64,000 bases of DNA from Ciona intestinalis (Eukaryota; Chordata; Ascidiacea; Phlebobranchia; Cionidae), in assembly GCF_000224145.3 (NCBI RefSeq), contig NC_020168.2, forward strand, positions 1-64,000. Reading direction: 5' to 3'. This document shows, in pieces, positions 52,401 to 61,400 of this stretch. The notes under the pieces were generated by a model, which saw only the letters and a list, made by a program, of their open reading frames with translations, did no database searches and was not told where the DNA came from. A program made the translations under genes and the position numbers. The first letter of the stretch is position 1; each line of letters begins with the position of its first letter.

Positions 52401-55400
52401 GCCTCCAAAGAAACCCAATATTGTTTTAACTTTTCCACCCTACGGTTGAAACATTCCACACTGGATGGTTTCAAGGTTCTATTCAATTCTTCAGCAAGTT
52501 TTACAACAACATCCTTGGTCATGCATGCACGATGGAACTCCAAGTTAAAAGAGGTCATCTTATCAAGGCTAGAGTAAAATGTTTAAGAATTTTTATTTTT
52601 ATTTTTAACATTGGGTCTTAAAAATTATAACATTATGTTAATATTATCACGGCTACAATAAAACATTTGAAACATTGAATTGCACGAGGTGTATGAAACA
52701 GAACACTCATGTTATAATGACTGTCCTTTTCTCGATGTGAGGATAAAACAAGTTACGTTTCTCATATTTTTTTACACTACATTAAGTTAAGAATTAATTG
52801 TTGTAACGTATCAAACAGAGTGTTTAATATATATTATATTGCGAACACCTCACCTTATTTTCCATCCTATTCTCTCCAGGAAATTAAACATCTCAGAAAG
52901 TCTGGGGAAAGATTTTTCCATCCAAGTTGATAATTGTTCAAACAAAGGTTCAAACTTTTCCAAACTTTGTTGCAAACGTTTAAGCCATTGAATCTCAGAA
53001 TTGACTTTAGTTGAAACTATGAGGCATTTTCCAGAACTTTCATTTATTCTGGATTCCAAATCCAAACTTAAAGGTTTCCCACTTTCATTTTTGTTCTGTT
53101 TGCATGCCTCTTGTAATGCTGTTGAATAAGATTAGCAGAAATTATTTACATGAAAGGTTTTATTTAAACAAACAAGAAGAAAATAATCTTAATAGATATA
53201 TTTTACTTGAGGTAACATTTGTAAGCAAAAATTGGTGATTGTGTTTGCAGTAATTTCTTGCAATTGCAAAGCTAATTGAATAAATTTATCTTCGTGTGGC
53301 GGGGAAATGTAGTTGATGTAGCTCAGTATTTATCAGCAGATAAAATCTAAAATAAGTAAATTAATCACCTTCACGATCTTCAGCTAATCTTGCACCGAAT
53401 CCTTGGAGCAATTTAATCTTTTTCACATCATCTGCATCAAGTTGGTAATCTTCCAATTCAAGGAAGGATATCTCTGCATCATCCACATCTGATATAATGA
53501 GGTTCACTTCACATTCAAGGTTCTCCAATTCCTACATTAAATACTTCTGTTATTTTGCCAGGCAGCAACAGCATATGCACATATAAAACCTATTATTTAT
53601 TGAATTGTTTCAACAACTGTTGTTTTGTTGCTATATCCAGTCTTTTAGTATTAACTATTTTTTAACTGTCACTATTGTAATTGAAGATACAAATAAAGTT
53701 ATTTCTATATTATTAATATTACACAGCCAAGAATTTGTGAATTATTTCCAAGTTTATCTTTACTAAACCCACCGTTATTTGAGAATCAATTAAACCAAGA
53801 TTTTGTTTCAAAGATTTTTCAACATCCTCATGTCTCTCCATTAAGTTTTGCAGTTTCAACGTGTCATCTTCAGCAAATGGATGGGGAAAATGTTTTAAAC
53901 TTTCTTGAGCGATCTGCCGCTGCTGTGATGCTGCTTGCAATAGATTCTACAAAGATAATCATAGTTTTACTTTTGCATCGCAGTATGGCAGTTTTACATG
54001 GTAGCTTTAAACCAATTTGTATTTTACAATAAATCAATGGATAATTATACATGTCATACTTTGGAAAACTAAAGATGGTATCTTACTGAAACCATTTGTT
54101 ATTAAATTTGTTATTTAAGGAGAATACCAACCCAAAAAATATTTTTTTTGTATCTTTCACCAATGTACAAATATATGTAGGCTACAACTATTTTTGGTTA
54201 GTAGTTTAATTAAAACAATTAAATCAATAACTATTTACAGCAATGACATACAAAACAGCCAACCTTGCATGAAGTTAGTTTGCCTTTTAAATCATCCAGG
54301 TCATTACTTGATTGACATTCTGTGTCATTTTTCAGCGACAAAGTTTCTAAAACATCTTCAAAGTCTTGAACAATCTGAATACAGATTTTGATTGTTTAAT
54401 AAAAAACTATTACATGATTCAGAGTATAAGTTTTTAATATTTTATGACATAATGGACTAGTTAATATATTGGTTACAGGTTAATCCTTTGGGTAAACTAT
54501 TTTTTTATCTATTAATTTTGCTTTTCCGGAAAATTCCAGTTAGTAAAACCTTAACTGGTTTGTTATACATTTTATTATTGTTTTTTTTTAAAGAAAATAA
54601 GCATATTTTTAGCATAATAATAAACACCTTAGCAGTGAAAATGTGCATTCTATGCTGTGATTCACATTCACATATCAGACGTTGGATTTTTCTCAACAAG
54701 TTTCTCCGCATTTCATCAAGTTGTTGGGAGTCACAAGTGTGCTGAGGGAAGCCACCATTTGCAAACTGAAATTATGTTTAATTATTATTTAGTTGATATT
54801 AATGGCAGGATGTGCTTGTAAGCGGGCACAAAGTGTTTAAAACAGAACACCTGTGTTATACCCATTGTCGTTACCCTGCTACAGGCAGATAGTTACATTA
54901 ACTCATTAATTTAGCTTTTCAAATTGCTGCAAAAACCAACTCTTGCTAACAAATATTTCACCTGGTTGGCTTGGGAGGTTAATCTTTCCAAGTTTAACTT
55001 ATTAATTTCATCTTTATATTTGGCCAAGGTTTCCATTCTTTTTTCACTTGCTGGTAGTTCATCAACCGACTTTTCAATTGATGTTAATTTTGAAATCCCG
55101 ACTTTTAATTCAACCTGATATAAAGTATTGTAAAACTTTAACTGCTAACATATATACAGTTTATGTGGTTCAGAGCTGTGAATCAGTGGTAGAAGGGCTT
55201 TATTGAAACCAAAAGATGCAGAGTTAAATGCTTACTGCTGCCACTATTGTTGGCATGTGTGCTATTGGACAAAAGGATTAATGGGTATTGCTCCACCAAG
55301 TGGTAACGAATAGTTTTTTTAAACGAAAAAAACCACCCACAAAGTTACATATGTGGTAGCTCATAAGTAAGCCCAGGCCATATGAAACAAGACATCTTCA

Positions 55401-58400
55401 TTATAAGCCAACCATCATTCCCACAATACGAACCTGTATGTTTCTCCAATCATCTTTCCTTCGTTGAGTTTCAACTTTATATTCATCAACTTGTTTCTTC
55501 ACAGATCTGATTCGGTTGGTCAGTGAACACAAGCTTCTATGGACGTCACTTTTATTGTCAACCAGTACATTGGATCCAGTAAGCTACAAAGCAGATATTA
55601 TTGAAGCTGGTATTATTCTTATTACAAATATTTTTTAAAACTAATATTTTTTTTTAAATAAATGAACTTTTTTAATGAACGAATGCATATTTTTTAAGTA
55701 TTTAAAAGATCCCTATCCTCCTGTCTTCTCTCGTTCGGACGTGAGCAAAGTAAGGATGTTTTAAAGTGTTAAACCAAGTTAATCACTTGAAAATTTGTGT
55801 CAATGTATTCATTAAAAATACTTGTACCATTTATGGTAATCTGACTTCTAACAGTAATGAACATTTCTTACCACTTTGCAAACTTTCTTTAGCTCTTCCA
55901 AACATTTTTTTACATCATCTGCTTGATTCAAAATTTGAGCATCAACTTCTTTTGACCAATCAGGAAGCAGAATATTAAACTCCACAAAACTCAGCCAATC
56001 AGATAAAATCTGAAAAAAACATTTGTTGTAAAAAAATTTGCTTGTTGGAATGTGGTAAAAAACCTAGTAGTTTGCTTACATTAAAATAAGTGAAACTTAT
56101 ACAGAATAGACATGCAACAGATAATAAAAACTTTGAAGATTAAATGAATAAATTGGGGAAAGTTCTATACTATATAATAACTGCAAAATTGAAAAAATAT
56201 GAATGAAAGATAAGAATGTCTTTCAAAAAAATTTTAACTTCTTTCGTTAGTAAAAGAGAAAAAAAATGCTAGAGGGTAATTTAAAACAAACTTTAAATTT
56301 TAGAAAATTGTAAAACAAACTTAAAAAATGAAAATTTTGGAAAATTTTTAGTTATGACATAATTTAAAACAAACCTTGAATTGGTCTTGTGATTGCTGGT
56401 CGATAACTCTACAAGCTGAACCACCTTCCATGGTGTTCCATTTTATCTTTAGTTCCCTCAGATTATCCTGAAGCAATATTAGTATGTTAATAAACTAAAT
56501 AAAGTACCCACAAAGTTAAGCAGTAACTGACAATCAGGAATAACGACTGTTGTTGCGGCCACAAGATGATAAAATGTTCAATAATAAATGATTTAAAACA
56601 TTACACTTGGATAAAAACACTAAATCGTGATTTTTTAAATATTTCTTATAACTAAGTCCTAAATATTAAAATATTTACCATGATTTGATGAACACTTGTA
56701 TTTTCTCCTAAATCTTGCGCAAATCCTAACGTCATGTATGTTTTCTGCGTCAAACTAAGATGTGACAGTTCTTCAGAATCTTTCATCTTTCGTTCCAAAT
56801 TTTCTCGTAATTTCCTCCATTTTAAATCACTGTCTACCTCATCCACAGTAGAGAGACTACTCGCTGTTAAATTAAATAATGTGATATATGAATGAATATG
56901 CTCAATATACGGATTATGCTTCATAATAAACAGTAGTGGTTTTCTAAACCATTTTACAACTGCCATACTGAATACTGAGTAAATTTTTATCTGAACAAAA
57001 TTAGTTAGACTTGGACGTTTTTCCATTAAGTTATTATTTTTTTAGAAGTAATGATAATAAGTGAAAAACTGGAAGCACCAATATAGAGCAGAGTTAACAC
57101 TTTAATTTCCCACTAAAGTGTGAAGAGGGCTCTGCGTTCAACCTAATTGAATCTGAATCAATAAAACTTACGTGGTCGGAAGGAATCTTGAGAAACAGAT
57201 CTGCTTCTTCCTCCAGCTCTTGCAACATCTTCCAAGTCTTCTTGATGCATTTGTAGATCAGATGATAACCTTCTTTGAAGGGCAGTTGGGGTTTCAACTT
57301 CACTCTGAGATAAAAATATTAGTACTTTATGTATATTGATGTGAATGGAAACTCATGCAGTATATCTTGTAAATAGTATGGTGTTTTATTTTCACTCTGA
57401 GATGAACATAGGAAAACTTTATGCATAAAGATTGATGTTCATTTATTTAATGTTGTACGAAAGTTAACTTTGAATGTGAGAGGGTAAAGGCATCTGGTTT
57501 CAAACACTTCCTGGCAAAATAATGTTCTGTTTCATACTCCTTATGCCTGTTTACAAGTTACCAAAAATGTAACTTTGTGTGTAACTAAAGTTGTTTTATT
57601 TTTCACAGCCAACAGTGTATTGCACAAGGACACCAATGCCTTTATGATTAATTGATAATCCAACCTGTACTGAGTCCAGCCAGTTATCAATATTCTGTGG
57701 AGTTTCTTCTTCTGATTTATCCTTTGTATCTAGTGCATGCTACAAAGATTGTAAAAGAATTATTGTTTCAGAAACTCCAAAACTCCATTGATTATTAGAT
57801 AGATAAATTAGAATGGACGAAGATAAAAAAACAGATGAATATAATGTAATATCAACAAAGTCTTTAGAAGGTATTAAATAGATCTTTGAGCACTTGTTTG
57901 TGTGATCTTAAAGGACCAGCCTTCTGTCTGCTATGCGGCGAAACATCATCAAGGTATGCGTTTAAGTGTTTTGTCCAAGAACACACATATAAAACATTTT
58001 ACTAGGTCTATGACCGATGATACAAATGAAATCTGCCTTCTTAAAGTCACTTGGCAGAATTAAACTACATGTCATTAAATATTGAAATAAATAATCTGCC
58101 TTTTGTGGTCTGCCTGATCAAAAAATAAGTTCTGCCTATACTTAAGGTGAAATCAAACCTGCAAGTTTTTCTCTCGGTTCTTGGTCATCTTCTGCAGCTG
58201 CATCAGATCTCCTTTCACTTCATCAAGTTTCTGGAGGAGTTCTTGTCCGTCCTCATCTGGGATGGTAAGCATTGAACTCCGCTCTGTGAAGATATCATCA
58301 TAACAATAAATATTTTAATTTAAAGTTCAATAGTTTATCAGTTGTTGGTGTGATAACAAATTAAAAGATGATGGTGCAAAATGCAAAATAAAATAAAACA

Positions 58401-61400
58401 CAAGGATGCAAAACTTAAAGGTTAGGTAAAGACATCAGAAAACCTCAGCCAACACATAACAAATGAAATAAACCATCACAGCAAACACAATAATTTCTAA
58501 CACACAATTTAAGAAACAATTAAATATTTTTGTGGTTGAAGTTAATTAACTGTTGCACACAATGAACTGATGTATATGTGAATAAGTTCTGTAATAATTC
58601 AAGAAAGTGTGAAGTGCTGATAATTGATGACATGATGAAGTGATGATGATGGAACAAACGCAAGTGACTTGATCTTACAAACCCAGAAACTTAAACTGCA
58701 TCTACCACTACAAGTCTACACTGAATGATGTTAGTTGGTTATTCACCACAAAGTAACTCCTTCAAACAAGGCAGACCAGATGCTGTTGAAGGCCTTCTAA
58801 TACGAGATGCCATGATATCCAATGAATGAAGCGAGTTAGCTACGTTTGATGATGTCACAGTGGAAGATGAACGAGCTGAGTCATCGTTCGATGATTGTGA
58901 TGTCATAGACAATGTTCGACGTCGAACCGACTTGCCTAGTTGTTGTTATTATGTTCGTAGTGTTAGTTTCGCGTATCTACTTAAGTTATCTCTCTAAAGA
59001 TGTCGTATCTACATCCTAGTTAAGCTTAGCACATACCGAATACCTTGGACGTTCGACAACTATTAATCCTGCTGTGCACTCGAGAAAAATTGTCTACAGA
59101 GGATTTCAAAATCAACATTTCTTTTAAATTACCAAAAATGTTGGAAAAATAATTTCAGTTAACAGATTCGTAAAGTGTTCACATTATACGTTGGGAGAAA
59201 GGGCCAACTCTGGTCTAAACCCCAGGTATTATGGTGTGCCACGGTGAAGAACTTCGCCGATGTATAACAGAAGTCAAATTACAACCTAAACTTCAGAATA
59301 AAGTTCTAAACTAATTCAAGTTACCAAACTTACCGCTGAGTTCTGATAACAGCTTCAATTTCCTTTCGATATCAACAACTGTGTTTCTACATTTCTTAAG
59401 TTGCAAATGCAATGTGGTCATGTTGCTTGAAGCTACAGATGAACTTCCAGCTGAAGAAGGCCGTGTCACACTTGTGTCTGATAATGAAGGTGTTTTATCA
59501 TGCTGATGTTTTGCTTCTTCCATCCATTCAGTGACTTGCTGTAGCTCAGCTTTATAAGCTTGTACCATACGTTTATACTGCTCTTCTTCTAATATCTTAA
59601 TCTAAAAACATTTTACAAAATTTCAGTTTTCATAAAAATACAGTAACAGTAAAACCTTTGCAATAAGTTAGTGATCAATAATAAGGCCTCTGACTGCGAA
59701 TCAGGAGATTGAGGGTTCATATTCCTCTGTGGTCATTTTTGTTCAATGTACAATTCTAGTTTTAAACCATACTGTATAAAATGAAATTCTTCTTCTTCAA
59801 AAAAAAGTTAATAATCACAAACTGAAGCACAACATATCATTGTTTCAGTACAATTCACTTTGCATATAGTTTCATTTCATACAAAATTATGAAAAAAGTT
59901 AATTTTATTATGAAAGATAAAAATTATGAAAGATAATATATAAACAAACATAAACACCTATGTTTTAAGTTAAACTTGTATGCAAATCAAACAAAACAGT
60001 TGAATAGAAAATGCTAATATTGAAACAATCATCTTGAACTGCAGTCAAATAAATGAATGGAACTTGCTGTATTCCCGCGTGGCGAAGCACAACTGTCGTT
60101 GTAACACGGGTGTTATGTTTCATACACCTTGTGCCGCTTATAAGTTTCCACGGCAAGCCTTGAACCCCTAACCTTTAGGTAAGGGGTGGGCGAGCTAAAC
60201 AATACCATACCTCTACAGCGTTTTGCTTTGAAGTAGTTTGCATTCTCACAGTATCCCATCTATCATATAGAACAGACACAGTAGCATTGAAAGCTTCTCT
60301 TGCTGTGTCATTTTTTGCCAGGAATCTGACTCTTCTTTCAATATTCTCAAGTTTAGGGATAAACAAGTTGATATCGTCAAGCAGCTCCTGAGAAAAGTTG
60401 GGGTTTAGTTTTATATATATTAAATGCTCTAAAAGAGTCTAAAAGGTTTTAGATTCTTTTTAATTTTAATAACATTTTCTTAATGCATATTATTACTGAA
60501 TTGCACGCTTACATATTTTATAATATGGAGTATTGTTAATATATAATGTATAAGCTGTGGCAATTTTTTAAACTTTGGTGGTTACTTTAAATTACATTTG
60601 AGAATCTCTATCTATACACAATTTTTTTTTGTTGAATACACCTTTATGGGTTCTAAAACAGAATGATGAACAGTTTTTATCAATGTAACCTGTGTGTTGG
60701 CCAGCATTGTTTGTAAGCTTGTCACATGATCAGAGTCGTCAAGTCGGTCTTGGAAATCATCTAGTTTAGATGTTGCTGCTTGTATTTCACTTTGAAGATC
60801 ATCATGGTCTTTCAAGGTTGATAAGAGGGACTGTGCTTGTTCCCCCAACTGAAATTAATGTTATGTTTTAATAAGAAAGGAAGCAGTTTAGTTTTTAGTT
60901 TGTTTTCAGTTCACCAAGATCCAAAATAACGAAAAATAACTGAACATTAATTAAAATTACCTATAAAAAGTTTATCAGGCTCTAGTACTGCATTACGAGT
61001 TAAAAACAAGAGAAAGTATTATAAGTCCAAAAGATATATCTCCTAACGATGGTTTGTGTTGTCTGTGTGATCTTAATGCCAGAAGATTGCTTTCAGACCT
61101 ATGATATACTTGATGGAAATATAATAAACAAGAAAAGATTTGATTTAAATAAGAAAATAAGAGGCTGACGATGCCAGATTCTGAAAATATTAAATGTAAT
61201 AAGTTTACCTCATCCTTCAACTTGCTCCATGACTGGTCAAGTTTGGCCACTTTTTCTTCAGGAGATTTTGATGAGCTTTTGCTTCGCCTTGGTAGGTATG
61301 GTGTGCTTGATGCTACTGGTTGTGGAGTAATGAATTCTGAATGATTAAATAAAACATATTTATTTTCAAGTGGCGGGGCAACGACAGTTGTTTCAACACA

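Noticed and set aside
57172..57304. Alternative frame of this nesprin exon (KLKPQLPFKEGYHLIYKCIK type)
   Set aside because: Also open, but the neighbouring exons are phase 0 on entry and 1 on exit, which selects SEVETPTALQRRLSSDLQMH.
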